Shown: positions 34,788 to 43,600, counted from the first letter of the stretch. The stretch is DNA of 64,000 nucleotides from Streptomyces xanthophaeus (GCF_000725805.1 NZ_JOFT01000028.1:171806-235805), one strand, 5' to 3'. Made by a program: numbers and translations. Notes: a model not told the origin generated them from the sequence alone.

Positions 34788-35495
34788 ATGGGATCGATTC
34801 GGGTGCGCGCCGGGCGGCGGGCGGCGACGGTGTTCTGCGGGGCGGTGGCACTCGCCGTACCGCTGGTGGTGGCCGGGGGCGGCAGCGCGCAGGCCGCCTC
34901 CTGCAACCTCACCACCGGCCCGCACCAGCGGCAGGTCGAACAGTTCCTGGGACGGCCGGTGGACGGCAAGCAGTCGGCGGCGGACTGCACCGCGATCAGG
35001 TCCTTCCAGGCGGCCCACGGAATCACCCCGACCCAGGGCTACGCCGGACCGCTGACCTGGCGCACCATGAGCACGATGCTGGCCCAGCGGGCGGCCGGGA
35101 CCACCCCGAACCGGGACGGGAAGTGCCCGGTGAACCTGGGGCGGATCGCCTGCGTCGACCTGACCCGGCAGCTGTCCTGGATCCAGGACGGCGCCACGCT
35201 CAGGTACGGTCCGGTCCCCGTGCGCACCGGGAAGGACGGCACCGAGACCCGGACCGGCCCGAAGAAGATCTACTACCGCAGCATCGACCACTGGTCGACG
35301 ATCTACGACGTCGCGATGCCGTACTCGCAGTTCTTCGACGGGGGCATCGCCTTCCACTCCACCCCCAAGAGCATGTGGAACCCGCCCGGGTCCGGCGGCT
35401 GCGTGAACATGCGGCCCGCCGACGCCAAGGCGTACTGGAACCTCCTCGGCAAGGGCGACGACGTGTTCGTCTACGGCCGCAAGCCCGGTACGTAG
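34788..35495 (+). CDS. L,D-transpeptidase, secreted
   Basis: A 235-residue wall enzyme. Signal peptide with AVALAVPLVVAGGGSAQAA (cleavage near 37), a short peptidoglycan-binding-like segment (QRQVEQFLGRPVDGKQSAADCTAIRSFQAAHGI, about 46-80) and a YkuD catalytic domain. The active site is FHSTPKSMWNPPGSGGCVNM, with His and Cys and SGGC in place of the more usual SHGC. It forms 3-3 cross-links in peptidoglycan. GGGGAGGA at 34776-34783 fixes the ATG. A second enzyme of this type is at 55624. Confidence 0.92.
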   Translation: MGSIRVRAGRRAATVFCGAVALAVPLVVAGGGSAQAASCNLTTGPHQRQVEQFLGRPVDGKQSAADCTAIRSFQAAHGITPTQGYAGPLTWRTMSTMLAQRAAGTTPNRDGKCPVNLGRIACVDLTRQLSWIQDGATLRYGPVPVRTGKDGTETRTGPKKIYYRSIDHWSTIYDVAMPYSQFFDGGIAFHSTPKSMWNPPGSGGCVNMRPADAKAYWNLLGKGDDVFVYGRKPGT

Positions 35496-35578
35496 GGGCT
35501 CCGCGCGCTTCCGGCTGCCGTTGTCGTACCCCTCCGGTAGTTTCCGGGGTATCGGACCTATCTGGGGGAACGGCAGCC

Positions 35579-36589
35579 ATGGGCGAGCTCGCGACGACAC
35601 CGCTGGACCTGGACGCGGCGATGGACCGCTACCGCGTCGAGCTCACCGGCTACTGCTACCGGATGCTCGGCTCCTCCTTCGACGCCGAGGACGCGGTGCA
35701 GGACACGTACATCCGGGCCTGGCGCGCGCACGAGAAGTTCGAGGGGCGCTCCTCGCTGCGCTCGTGGCTCTACCGGATCGCCACGAACGTCTGCCTCGAC
35801 CTGCTGAGCGCCGGCAACAAGCGGGCCCGTCCGATGGACCTGACCGCGCCGCAGCACCAGGCCTCGGCGGTGCTGAGCCAGCGGCCCGAGGTGACCTGGC
35901 TGGAGCCGGTCCCGGACGGGCGGGTGCTCCCGCAGACCGCCGACCCGGCGGAGATGGCGCTGGCGAAGGAGTCCGTGCGCCTGGCGTTCGTGGCGGCCCT
36001 GCAGCACCTGCCGGCCAAGCAGCGGGCCGTGCTGATCCTGCGCGAGGTGCTGGCCTGGAAGGCCGACGAGGTCGCGCAGCTCCTGGACACCACGGTGGCC
36101 TCGGTGAACAGCGCGCTCCAGCGGGCGCGGGCGACGCTCGCGGGGCAGGCCCTGCGCGACAGCGATCCGGTGGACCCGCTGGACGCGGAGCAGGCCAGGC
36201 TGCTGGAGCAGTACCTCGCGGCCTTCGAGGCGTACGACATCTCGCGGCTCACCACGCTCCTGCACGAGGACGCGGTGCTGTCGATGCCGCCGTACGACCT
36301 GTGGCTGCAGGGTCACGCGGACATCGCGGCCTGGCACCTGAACCAGGGCATCGGCTGCAAGGGATCCCGTCTGGTCCCGACGACCGCGAACGGCCTGCCC
36401 GCCTTCGGCCAGTACCGGCCGCGCGAGGACGGGAAGCCGGGGCACGTGCCGTGGGCCCTCCAGGTGCTGGAGCTCTCAGACGGCAAGATCGTCGGGCTCA
36501 ACGCCTTCCTGGACACCGACCGCTGGTTCCCGCTCTTCGGCCTCCCCGAGGAGCTCGACGAGACCTACGAGGTGCAGCAGGGCGCGTAA
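35579..36589 (+). CDS. ECF sigma factor with C-terminal SnoaL-like domain
   Basis: A 336-residue sigma-70 family protein. Region 2 is YRVELTGYCYRMLGSSFDAEDAVQDTYIRAWR and region 4 LPAKQRAVLILREVLAWKADEVAQLLDTTVASVNSALQRAR. The last 130 residues form a SnoaL/NTF2-like barrel (EQYLAAFEAYDISRLTTLLHEDAVLSMPPY). This architecture belongs to the SigG-like ECF56/41 groups, in which the tail probably senses a signal in place of an anti-sigma factor. No anti-sigma gene is adjacent. The last 114 bases lie antisense to the STAS gene on the other strand. Confidence 0.92.
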   Translation: MGELATTPLDLDAAMDRYRVELTGYCYRMLGSSFDAEDAVQDTYIRAWRAHEKFEGRSSLRSWLYRIATNVCLDLLSAGNKRARPMDLTAPQHQASAVLSQRPEVTWLEPVPDGRVLPQTADPAEMALAKESVRLAFVAALQHLPAKQRAVLILREVLAWKADEVAQLLDTTVASVNSALQRARATLAGQALRDSDPVDPLDAEQARLLEQYLAAFEAYDISRLTTLLHEDAVLSMPPYDLWLQGHADIAAWHLNQGIGCKGSRLVPTTANGLPAFGQYRPREDGKPGHVPWALQVLELSDGKIVGLNAFLDTDRWFPLFGLPEELDETYEVQQGA

Positions 36590-36814
36590 GGGCGGGGAGG
36601 CCCCGCTGACGGTGAAGGCGCCGCGCCCGCGGGCGGTCAGCCGCAGCCGGGCGAGGACCTCCACGGCGGTGAGGTCCGGCGCGGTGAGCGCTCCGGCGTC
36701 GCACACCACGGCGCCGGCCCCGTCCTCGTAGAGCCGGGCCAGCCGGGCACACAGCCGCGCGGCGTCCTGCGCGGTCGCGGCGGGCCCGGGCAGCACGAGT
36801 CGTTGGATCTCCAC
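36476..36814 (-). CDS. STAS-domain protein, end antisense to ECF sigma gene
   Basis: About 112 residues of the anti-sigma-factor-antagonist type: VEIQRLVLPGPA, the helix AARLCARLARLYEDG, AVVCDAGALTAPDLTAVEVLARL and VSGASPPLRALLHLVGLVELLG. The position where antagonists carry the phosphorylated Ser shows GALTAPDL. GTG 36814 after GGGGGAG is used; ATG 36847 is an in-frame alternative without a ribosome site. The end of the STAS core and its charged tail (EAEEREPAVGVQEGV) run 114 bases antisense into the sigma gene. Confidence 0.68.
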   Translation of the reverse strand: MEIQRLVLPGPAATAQDAARLCARLARLYEDGAGAVVCDAGALTAPDLTAVEVLARLRLTARGRGAFTVSGASPPLRALLHLVGLVELLGEAEEREPAVGVQEGVEPDDLAV

Positions 36815-36864
36815 GAGGGGGTGACTCCCCCGCCGCCCGGAACTCATCGGCGGGCGGTACCCGC

Positions 36865-37455
36865 TTACGGGCGGGGATACCCGAAGGTGTCGAGGGTCAG
36901 GTCGAACGGCTCGGGAAGGTGGACGGCCTCGCCGAACTTGCCCGCGTGCAGCAGGCGGTACTTGCCGTCGCTGGGCTCTCCGTACAGGTGGATGGTGGGG
37001 CTGCCCGTCGCGTGCGGGTCGATCAGCAGGTAGAGGGGGATGCCCGCCGCGGCGTATCCCTTGAGCTTGGAAACGCGGTCGTTGACGGCGTTCGACTTCG
37101 AGGTGATCTCGACGACCAGCTCGGCGGCTCCTGCCGGAACGAAGTTCTCCCCCGTGGGGATCGCCTCGCTCGGTACCACCACGAGGTCCGGGATGTAGAG
37201 CCCGCTGCGGCTCGGGACGGCCACGTTGAGGGTCTGGTGGATACCCCAGTCGTCGGGGACCACCGTGTACAGGCGGCGCTGCACCGACTCCGCGATCAAG
37301 TTGTGGTTGTTGACGGGCGGTGGTGCCACGGTGACGATCCCCTCGATGATCTCCACCTTGCAGCCCTCCGGCCATTCCATCTCCTCCCAGAGACGGACGA
37401 CCGAATCCCAGTCGTCACCGCTCGGGGGCTGGTGCTCGACTGCGAGTGCGCTCAT
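36865..37455 (-). CDS. Uma2-family (DUF820) nuclease-fold protein
   Basis: A 196-residue protein of the Uma2 / DUF820 restriction-endonuclease-like fold. The PD-(D/E)XK-like residues are YIPDLVVVPSEAI, ELVVEITSKSN and the lysine that follows, preceded by CKVEIIEGIVTVAPPP. Many Streptomyces strains carry many copies; their function is unknown. It is a single gene with its own ATG, between the STAS gene and deoA, cut off from deoA by a hairpin. Confidence 0.85.
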   Translation of the reverse strand: MSALAVEHQPPSGDDWDSVVRLWEEMEWPEGCKVEIIEGIVTVAPPPVNNHNLIAESVQRRLYTVVPDDWGIHQTLNVAVPSRSGLYIPDLVVVPSEAIPTGENFVPAGAAELVVEITSKSNAVNDRVSKLKGYAAAGIPLYLLIDPHATGSPTIHLYGEPSDGKYRLLHAGKFGEAVHLPEPFDLTLDTFGYPRP

Positions 37456-37494
37456 GGTGTGCTCCTATCAGTCCGTCACCGATCCCAGCATGCC

Positions 37495-37528
37495 GAACGG
37501 GACCGGCAAGGGTCCACCGGTCCCGTTC
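37495..37528. terminator. Terminator after deoA
   Basis: Twelve-base stem GAACGGGACCGG with its complement and a ten-base loop, 21 bases past the deoA stop on the minus strand. Confidence 0.8.
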
Positions 37529-37549
37529 ACTCGAATGAGAAAGCGCAGG

Positions 37550-38827
37550 TCAGGCGATGCGGTCCAGCACGATCGGCGTGGCGGAGTGGGCCGTGCCGGC
37601 CGGGGCGACGTCGTAGGAGCCCTCCAGCGAGGCGAGGGCGTACTCGAACTTCTCCGGGGTGTCCGTGTGCAGGGTCATCAGCGGCTGGCCCGCGGTCACC
37701 GTGTCGCCGGGCTTCGCGTGCAGCTCGATGCCCGCGCCCGCCTGGACCGGGTCCTCCTTGCGGGCGCGGCCCGCGCCGAGGCGCCAGGCGCCGACGCCCA
37801 CCGCGTACGCGTCGAGGCGGGTCAGGACGCCCGAGGCGGAGGCGGTGACCACGTGCTGCTCGCGCGCGACCGGGAGCGCCGCGTCCGGGTCGCCGCCCTG
37901 CGCGGCGATCATCCGGCGCCAGACGTCCATGGCGGAGCCGTCGGCGAGGGCCTTCGCCGGGTCGGCGTCCTTGATGCCGGCCGCGTCGAGCATCTCCCGG
38001 GCCAGGGCCAGGGTCAGTTCGACGACGTCCGAGGGGCCGCCGCCGGCCAGGACCTCGACGGACTCGCGGATCTCCAGCGCGTTGCCCGCCGTGAGGCCGA
38101 GCGGGGTGGACATGTCGGTGAGGAGCGCGACCGTCTTCACCCCGTGGTCGGTGCCCAGGCCGACCATCGTGGAGGCCAGCTCGCGGGCGTCCTCGATGTT
38201 CTTCATGAAGGCGCCGGTGCCGACCTTGACGTCGAGGACCAGGGAGCCCGTGCCCTCGGCGATCTTCTTGGACATGATCGAGGAGGCGATGAGCGGGATG
38301 GCCTCGACCGTGCCCGTCACGTCGCGCAGGGCGTAGAGCTTCTTGTCCGCCGGGGCCAGGCCGTCGCCCGCGGCGCAGATGACGGCGCCGGTGGTGTCCA
38401 GTACGTGCAGCATCTCCTCGTTGGAGAGCAGGGCGCGCCAGCCGGGGATGGACTCCAGCTTGTCGAGGGTTCCGCCGGTGTGGCCGAGGCCGCGGCCCGA
38501 CAGCTGCGGGACGGCCGCGCCGCACGCGGCGACGAGCGGGGCCAGCGGGAGGGTGATCTTGTCGCCGACGCCGCCGGTGGAGTGCTTGTCGGCGGTCGGG
38601 CGGGAGAGGGAGTCGAAGTTCATGCGCTCGCCGGACGCGATCATCGCGGCGGTCCAGCGGGCGATCTCGGCCCGGTTCATCCCGTTCAGCAGGATGGCCA
38701 TCGCCAGCGCCGACATCTGCTCGTCGGCGACGACACCGCGGGTGTACGCGTCGATGACCCAGTCGATCTGCTCGGGGCTCAGCTCGCCGCGGTCCCGCTT
38801 GGTCCGGATGACGGAGATGACGTCCAT
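37550..38827 (-). CDS. deoA: Thymidine phosphorylase
   Basis: Pyrimidine nucleoside phosphorylase of 425 residues that splits thymidine and deoxyuridine with phosphate into base and deoxyribose 1-phosphate. Motifs: the start MDVISVIRTKRDRGELS, the phosphate-binding KHSTGGVGDK near residue 85, SGRGLGHTGGTLDKLESI and LVLDVKVGTGAFMK. The ATG at 38827 is chosen because AAGGAAG lies seven bases upstream; longer openings of the frame are spurious. It has its own operator and is separated from cdd by a terminator. Confidence 0.95.
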   Translation of the reverse strand: MDVISVIRTKRDRGELSPEQIDWVIDAYTRGVVADEQMSALAMAILLNGMNRAEIARWTAAMIASGERMNFDSLSRPTADKHSTGGVGDKITLPLAPLVAACGAAVPQLSGRGLGHTGGTLDKLESIPGWRALLSNEEMLHVLDTTGAVICAAGDGLAPADKKLYALRDVTGTVEAIPLIASSIMSKKIAEGTGSLVLDVKVGTGAFMKNIEDARELASTMVGLGTDHGVKTVALLTDMSTPLGLTAGNALEIRESVEVLAGGGPSDVVELTLALAREMLDAAGIKDADPAKALADGSAMDVWRRMIAAQGGDPDAALPVAREQHVVTASASGVLTRLDAYAVGVGAWRLGAGRARKEDPVQAGAGIELHAKPGDTVTAGQPLMTLHTDTPEKFEYALASLEGSYDVAPAGTAHSATPIVLDRIA

Positions 38828-38840
38828 GAAGTGCTTCCTT

Positions 38841-38852
38841 CTACGCGCATAG
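38841..38852. promoter_or_regulatory. Nucleoside-regulon palindrome upstream of deoA
   Basis: CTACGCGCATAG, one base off the perfect palindrome, 13 bases from the deoA start and adjoining its ribosome site. TTCAAC at 38866-38861 (minus strand) may be the -35. Confidence 0.82.
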
Positions 38853-38870
38853 AGAGAGGGGTTGAATTGC

Positions 38871-38906
38871 GACGGCCCTCCGCCCGGCAGGGGGCGGAGG
38901 GCCGTC
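38871..38906. terminator. Terminator after cdd
   Basis: Fifteen-base perfect stem GACGGCCCTCCGCCC with its complement and a six-base loop, eight bases past the cdd stop on the minus strand. It ends the transporter-cdd operon before deoA. Confidence 0.92.
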
Positions 38907-38913
38907 GGCACGG

Positions 38914-39321
38914 CTATCTCAGGTGGTCGGGCCCGAAGGCCTGGGGCAGCATGGCCGCCAGCGGCAGGATCCCGTCCGGGGTCTCCACCAGCAGTTCCGG
39001 CCCGCCGAACTCGAACAGCAGCTGGCGGCAGCGACCGCAGGGGACGAGGATCTCGCCCTTGCCGTCCACGCACGTGAAGTGCGTGAGCCGGCCGCCGCCC
39101 GTGGCCTGGAGCGAGGAGACCAGTCCGCACTCCGCGCACAGGCCCAGACCGTAGCTCGCGTTCTCGACGTTGCAGCCGGTCACGACCCGCCCGTCGTCCA
39201 CACGGGCGGCCACCCCGACCGGGAAGCCCGAGTACGGCGCGTACGCGTGGGACATCGCGTCCCGGGCGGCCGTCCGCAGGGCTTCCCAGTCCACGGCGGG
39301 AGCCGGTACCGGGCTCGTCAC
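38914..39321 (-). CDS. cdd: Cytidine deaminase
   Basis: Small homotetrameric zinc enzyme of 135 residues that deaminates cytidine and deoxycytidine. Seen are VTGCNVENASYG, the zinc-binding CAECGL and PCGRCRQLL, with the catalytic Glu in CAECG. The first codons overlap the end of the permease gene by four bases, so it is the last gene of the nucleoside uptake operon. Length is typical of the family. Confidence 0.95.
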   Translation of the reverse strand: MTSPVPAPAVDWEALRTAARDAMSHAYAPYSGFPVGVAARVDDGRVVTGCNVENASYGLGLCAECGLVSSLQATGGGRLTHFTCVDGKGEILVPCGRCRQLLFEFGGPELLVETPDGILPLAAMLPQAFGPDHLR

Positions 39322-40583
39322 TTGCCCTGGCCCTTGCGGTACGGCATGCCGTCCGCCTTGGGCATCCGCAGGCGCTGCGCCGACAGGGCGAGCACGAGCA
39401 GGGTGGTCACGTACGGGGCCGCGTCCACGAACTGGCTGGGCACCGAGTCGGTGAGGGCGTACCAGAGGAAGAGCAGTACGGCGCAGGCGGCCGAGATGCC
39501 CGCCTGGAGGTACTTCTTCTTGTACAGCTGCCAGGCGCAGACGAGCACCAGCAGGATCGCGATCAGCAGCAGCAGCGCGTGCACGTTGGTGGCGCCACCG
39601 CGCAGCTTGAGGCTGTCGATGAAGCCGAACAGGCCCGCGCCCAGCGCCATGCCGCCCGGCATCCAGTTACCGAAGATCATCGCGGCGAGACCGATGTAAC
39701 CGCGGCCGCCGGTCTGGCCCTCCTGGTAGATGGGGCTGGCGACGATCGACAGGAACGCGCCGCCGAGACCGGCCAGGGCGCCCGAGACGATCACGGCGAT
39801 GTACTTGTACTTGTAGACGTTGACGCCGAGGGACTCCGCCGCGGTGGGGTTCTCACCGCAGGAGCGCAGCCGCAGGCCGAAGGTGGTCCGCCACAGCACC
39901 CACCAGGTGCCCGGGATCAGCAGCAGGGCGACGACGGTCAGCAGCGACAGCTCGGTGACCAGGCCGCCGATGACGCCCGCCAGGTCCGAGACGAAGAACC
40001 AGTGCTTGCCCTGGAGGTCGGACATCCAGTCGGACAGCCCTGGCACCGTGATCTTGTAGATCGGCTCCACCTGCGGCGACTGCTTGGAGGAGCCGCCCGG
40101 GGCCTCGGCGAAGGTGAAGTTCGACAGGTACTGGGTGAAGCCCAGCGCCAGGATGTTGATGGCCACACCGGAGACGATGTGGTTCACGTTGAAGGTGATC
40201 GTGATGATCGCGTGGAGCAGACCGCCGATGGCGCCGCCGATGATGCCGGCCATGACGCCGGTCCACGGACCCCACTGGTAACCGGCCCAGGCACCGAACC
40301 AGGTGCCGAGGATCATCATGCCTTCGAGGCCGATGTTGACGACGCCCGCGCGCTCGGCCCACAGACCGCCGAGGCCGGCAAGGCCGATCGGCACGGCGAG
40401 CGAGAGGGCGCCGGAGACCTGGCCGACCGAGGTCAGGTCGTCGGCGCCGCTGATCAGGCGGACCAGCGAGACCAGCGCGAGGCCGCCCGCGATGATCAGC
40501 ATGATCCAGGGCAGGGTGAGCTTCTTGCGGCCGCCGGACTTCTTCGGGGCGGCAGCCGTCGCGGAGACAGTGCTGGTGCTCAC
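39318..40583 (-). CDS. Nucleoside ABC transporter permease 2
   Basis: A 421-residue inner membrane permease of the BPD_transp_2 / RnsD type. A hydrophilic N-tail (SATAAAPKKSGGRKKLTL) is followed by about ten helices; the marker segments are GLEGMMILGTWFGAWAGYQWG, IVSGVAINILALGFTQYLSN, LRLRSCGENPTAAESLGVNV (the ATPase contact loop) and GLAAMIFGNWMPGGMALGAGLFG. It overlaps cdd by four bases and the other permease by four bases. It is paired with the BMP lipoprotein at 43601. Confidence 0.93.
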   Translation of the reverse strand: MSTSTVSATAAAPKKSGGRKKLTLPWIMLIIAGGLALVSLVRLISGADDLTSVGQVSGALSLAVPIGLAGLGGLWAERAGVVNIGLEGMMILGTWFGAWAGYQWGPWTGVMAGIIGGAIGGLLHAIITITFNVNHIVSGVAINILALGFTQYLSNFTFAEAPGGSSKQSPQVEPIYKITVPGLSDWMSDLQGKHWFFVSDLAGVIGGLVTELSLLTVVALLLIPGTWWVLWRTTFGLRLRSCGENPTAAESLGVNVYKYKYIAVIVSGALAGLGGAFLSIVASPIYQEGQTGGRGYIGLAAMIFGNWMPGGMALGAGLFGFIDSLKLRGGATNVHALLLLIAILLVLVCAWQLYKKKYLQAGISAACAVLLFLWYALTDSVPSQFVDAAPYVTTLLVLALSAQRLRMPKADGMPYRKGQGK

Positions 40584-41695
40584 GCCGCGACCTCCTTGTC
40601 GGTCTTGATGGCGTGCCCGGCGGCGAGCTCCTCGCCGACCTTCTGCTGCTGGCGCCGGATGCCGTAGCGGCGGACGAGTTCGTACGAGACGACGACCGCG
40701 ATGACGATCAGGCCCTTCATGATCGTGCCGATCTCCTTCGCGTACCCGGCCGTGTCGAGCGAGGCCGAGGCCTTGTCGATGAAGGCCATCAGGAACGCGG
40801 CGAAGAAGATGCCGACCGGGCTGTTGCGGCCGAGCAGCGCGATGGTGATGCCGGTGAAACCGACACCGGTCGGGAAGGCCAGGTTGTACGTGTGGGTCTC
40901 GCCCAGCAGCTGCGGCATGCCCGCGAGGCCGGCCACGGCGCCGGAGATGAGCATCGCGGTGATGATCATCTTCTTGGCGTCGACGCCCGAGGCCTGGGCC
41001 GCGGTCTCACTGGCGCCGGTGGCGCGCAGGTCGAAGCCGAAGCGGGTGCGGTTGAGGGCGAACCAGTAGACGATGCCGAGGGCGAAGGCCACGAAGGTGA
41101 AGCCGTAGATCTCCAGGCCGTCACCGATGGCCACGGCCGGGAACCAGCCCGACTCGGCGATGTCGCCGGTGGTCAGGTCGTTGGAGCCCTCCAGCTGGAC
41201 GCCGAGGTTCTTCGTCAGGATCAGCCAGGCGATCAGGCTGGTCGCGATGGCGTTCAGCATGATCGTGGAGACGACCTCGCTGACTCCGCGCTTGGCCTTC
41301 AGGACACCGGCGATGCCGGACCAGAAGGCACCGACGAGCATCGCCACGAGGATGATCAGCAGCAGGTGCAGCGGACCCGGCAGGGTCACGGCCGCACCGA
41401 CCACGGCGGAGAGCATCGCCGCGAGGCGGTACTGGCCGTCGACGCCGATGTTGAAGAGGTTCATCCGGAAGCCGATGGCCACGGCCAGGGCTGCCAGGTA
41501 GAACGTGCCCGCCTGGTTCACGATGAGGACCTGGACGTCCTCGTAGCTGGCGTTCTCCACCATCAGGCGCAGCGGCTCGACCGGGTCGATGCCCGTGGCG
41601 GCCAGGACGACCACCGTCAGCAGGAAGGCGGTGACCAGCGCGAGCACGGGCCCGGCAAGGCCGAGGAGCAGCCGGTCCTTGTCGATTTTCTTCAT
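40580..41695 (-). CDS. Nucleoside ABC transporter permease 1
   Basis: A 371-residue permease of the same family (RnsC/NupP type), with about eight to ten helices. Key parts are FRMNLFNIGVDGQYRLAAM, GVSEVVSTIMLNAIATSLIAWL, the contact loop FGFDLRATGASETAAQASGVDAKKM and NSPVGIFFAAFLMAFIDKA. It overlaps both neighbours by four bases (stop/start ATGA type), indicating tight translational coupling. Confidence 0.93.
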   Translation of the reverse strand: MKKIDKDRLLLGLAGPVLALVTAFLLTVVVLAATGIDPVEPLRLMVENASYEDVQVLIVNQAGTFYLAALAVAIGFRMNLFNIGVDGQYRLAAMLSAVVGAAVTLPGPLHLLLIILVAMLVGAFWSGIAGVLKAKRGVSEVVSTIMLNAIATSLIAWLILTKNLGVQLEGSNDLTTGDIAESGWFPAVAIGDGLEIYGFTFVAFALGIVYWFALNRTRFGFDLRATGASETAAQASGVDAKKMIITAMLISGAVAGLAGMPQLLGETHTYNLAFPTGVGFTGITIALLGRNSPVGIFFAAFLMAFIDKASASLDTAGYAKEIGTIMKGLIVIAVVVSYELVRRYGIRRQQQKVGEELAAGHAIKTDKEVAA

Positions 41696-43356
41696 CGGGC
41701 CTCGTCCTCCGTGGAGCCGGCACCGGCGTCGGTACCGTCGGCGGAGTGGTTGTCGGTGGCTTCAAGGTGCCCGGAGGCGGCGCCCGTCATGGCGGTGCCG
41801 AGCTGCTCGGCGCTGACGGTCGCGGGGTCGGCGTCGGCGACCAGGCGGCCGCGGTAGATGACGCGCAGGGTGTCGGACAGGCCGATGAGCTCGTCCAGGT
41901 CCGCGGAGATCAGCAGCACGGCCAGGCCGTCGCGGCGGGCCTCGCGGATCGCGTCCCAGATCTGCGCCTGCGCGCCGACGTCCACACCACGGGTGGGGTG
42001 GGCGGCGATCAGGAACTTCGGGTTGTGGCTCATCTCGCGGCCGACGATCAGCTTCTGCTGGTTGCCGCCGGAGAGCGAGGCCGCGGTGACCTCGATGCCG
42101 GGCGTGCGGACGTCGTACTCGCGCACGATCCGCTCGGTGTCCTTGCGGGCGGCCTTCGGGTCGAGGATGCCGCGCTTGGAGTTGGGGGCCTCGGTGACGT
42201 GGCCGAGGATGCGGTTCTCCCACAGCGGGGATTCCAGCAGCAGGCCGTGACGGTGACGGTCCTCGGGGATGTACCCGATGCCGCCCTCGCGGCGCTTGCG
42301 CACCGAGGACTTGGTGATGTCCAGGCCGTCGAGGGTGATCACGCCCGCGTCGGCGGAGCTCATGCCCATGAGGGCTTCGATCAGCTCGGTCTGGCCGTTG
42401 CCCTCGACACCGGCGATGCCGAGGATCTCGCCCTTGTGGATGGTGAAGCTGATGCCGTCCAGCAGGAGGCGGCCGGCCTCGGCCTTCTCCAGGGTGGCGT
42501 CCGCCGCGACCGTGGGCCGCATGGTCTCCGGCTCGACGGGGACGGTGTCGTCCGCGGCGACCGTCAGGTCCGACACCGTCAGCATCGGGATGTCGGTCAC
42601 GGTCGACTCGCGGGTCTCCGGCGAGGGCAGCTCGGAGCCGACCATCAGCTCCGCGAGCTGCTTGGTGGTCGCGGTCCTCGGGTCGGCGGTGCCCACCGTG
42701 GTGCCGCGCCGGATGACGGTGATGTCGTCGGCGACCTTCAGCACCTCGCCCAGCTTGTGCGAGATGAAGATGACGGTGAGGCCCTCGGCCTTGAGCTCCC
42801 GCAGGTTGTCGAAGAGCGCGTCCACCTCCTGCGGCACGAGCACGGCGGTCGGCTCGTCGAGGATGAGGATCTGCGCGCCGCGGTAGAGGACCTTGAGGAT
42901 CTCCACGCGCTGACGGTCGGCGACGCCGAGGTCCTCGACCAGGGCGTCGGGGCGCACGCCGAGACCGTAGGCGTCGGAGATCTCCTTGATCTTCCTACGG
43001 GCCTTGGAGCCGATGCCGTAGAGCTTCTCGCCGCCGAGAACCACGTTCTCCAGGACGGTGAGGTTGTCGGCCAGCATGAAGTGCTGGTGCACCATGCCGA
43101 TGCCGCGGGAGATGGCGTCGCCCGGGCTGGTGAAGGAGACCTGCTCCCCGTCGATGGCGATGGTGCCCTCGTCCGGCTTCTGCATGCCGTAGAGGATCTT
43201 CATCAGAGTCGACTTGCCGGCGCCGTTCTCGCCGATCAGAGCATGGACCGTGCCCTTGCGGACGGTGATCGCGATGTCTTTGTTGGCGACGACGCCGGGG
43301 AAGCGCTTGGTGATGCCGTGCAGTTCTACGGCGGGGGGCGGGCTGGACGCGTTGAT
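41692..43356 (-). CDS. Nucleoside ABC transporter ATPase (start codon unclear)
   Basis: Double-cassette sugar/nucleoside importer ATPase (RbsA/NupO type) of about 554 residues. The first cassette has GENGAGKSTLMKILYG and ILDEPTAVL, the second GVEGNGQTELIEAL, SGGNQQKL and AHPTRGVDVGAQ. AAGGAG at 43370-43365 is an excellent ribosome site, but the codons at suitable distances in frame are GTC (43359) and ATC (43356), not ATG or GTG. A GTG at 43363 is out of frame. An in-frame GTG at 43455 would add 33 residues of non-coding-like sequence. ATC 43356 is given here as a working start. It overlaps permease 1 by four bases. Confidence 0.92.
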   Translation of the reverse strand: MNASSPPPAVELHGITKRFPGVVANKDIAITVRKGTVHALIGENGAGKSTLMKILYGMQKPDEGTIAIDGEQVSFTSPGDAISRGIGMVHQHFMLADNLTVLENVVLGGEKLYGIGSKARRKIKEISDAYGLGVRPDALVEDLGVADRQRVEILKVLYRGAQILILDEPTAVLVPQEVDALFDNLRELKAEGLTVIFISHKLGEVLKVADDITVIRRGTTVGTADPRTATTKQLAELMVGSELPSPETRESTVTDIPMLTVSDLTVAADDTVPVEPETMRPTVAADATLEKAEAGRLLLDGISFTIHKGEILGIAGVEGNGQTELIEALMGMSSADAGVITLDGLDITKSSVRKRREGGIGYIPEDRHRHGLLLESPLWENRILGHVTEAPNSKRGILDPKAARKDTERIVREYDVRTPGIEVTAASLSGGNQQKLIVGREMSHNPKFLIAAHPTRGVDVGAQAQIWDAIREARRDGLAVLLISADLDELIGLSDTLRVIYRGRLVADADPATVSAEQLGTAMTGAASGHLEATDNHSADGTDAGAGSTEDEAR

Positions 43357-43462
43357 GACGCACTCTCCTTGGCGCGGAAGGAGTTGGAGGCAGGGCAGGG
43401 ACAGGGCGGGAATCGGCCGGGCGGGTGGGCGGGAGGAGGACGGTATCGCGTCCACCCTGCCT

Positions 43463-43474
43463 CTACGCGCGTAG
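43463..43474. promoter_or_regulatory. Nucleoside-regulon palindrome upstream of the transporter operon
   Basis: Perfect CTACGCGCGTAG, 92 bases from the ribosome site of the ATPase gene. It lies within an A/T-richer stretch before the operon. Confidence 0.82.
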
Positions 43475-43535
43475 CACTGTCGAAAGTGAAAACTTGCGGC
43501 CAACTGGCCACAACGAGACACCATTGAACACGGCT

Positions 43536-43574
43536 CGGGGCCCGGGAGCGGCAGAGACCGCTTCCCGGACCCCG
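43536..43574. terminator. Imperfect hairpin after the BMP lipoprotein gene
   Basis: Stem CGGGGCCCGGGAGCGG against CCGCTTCCCGGACCCCG with one mismatch and one bulge, 27 bases past the lipoprotein stop (minus strand). Confidence 0.6.
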
Positions 43575-43600
43575 GAGACCACGACTACATCAGACGGGCC

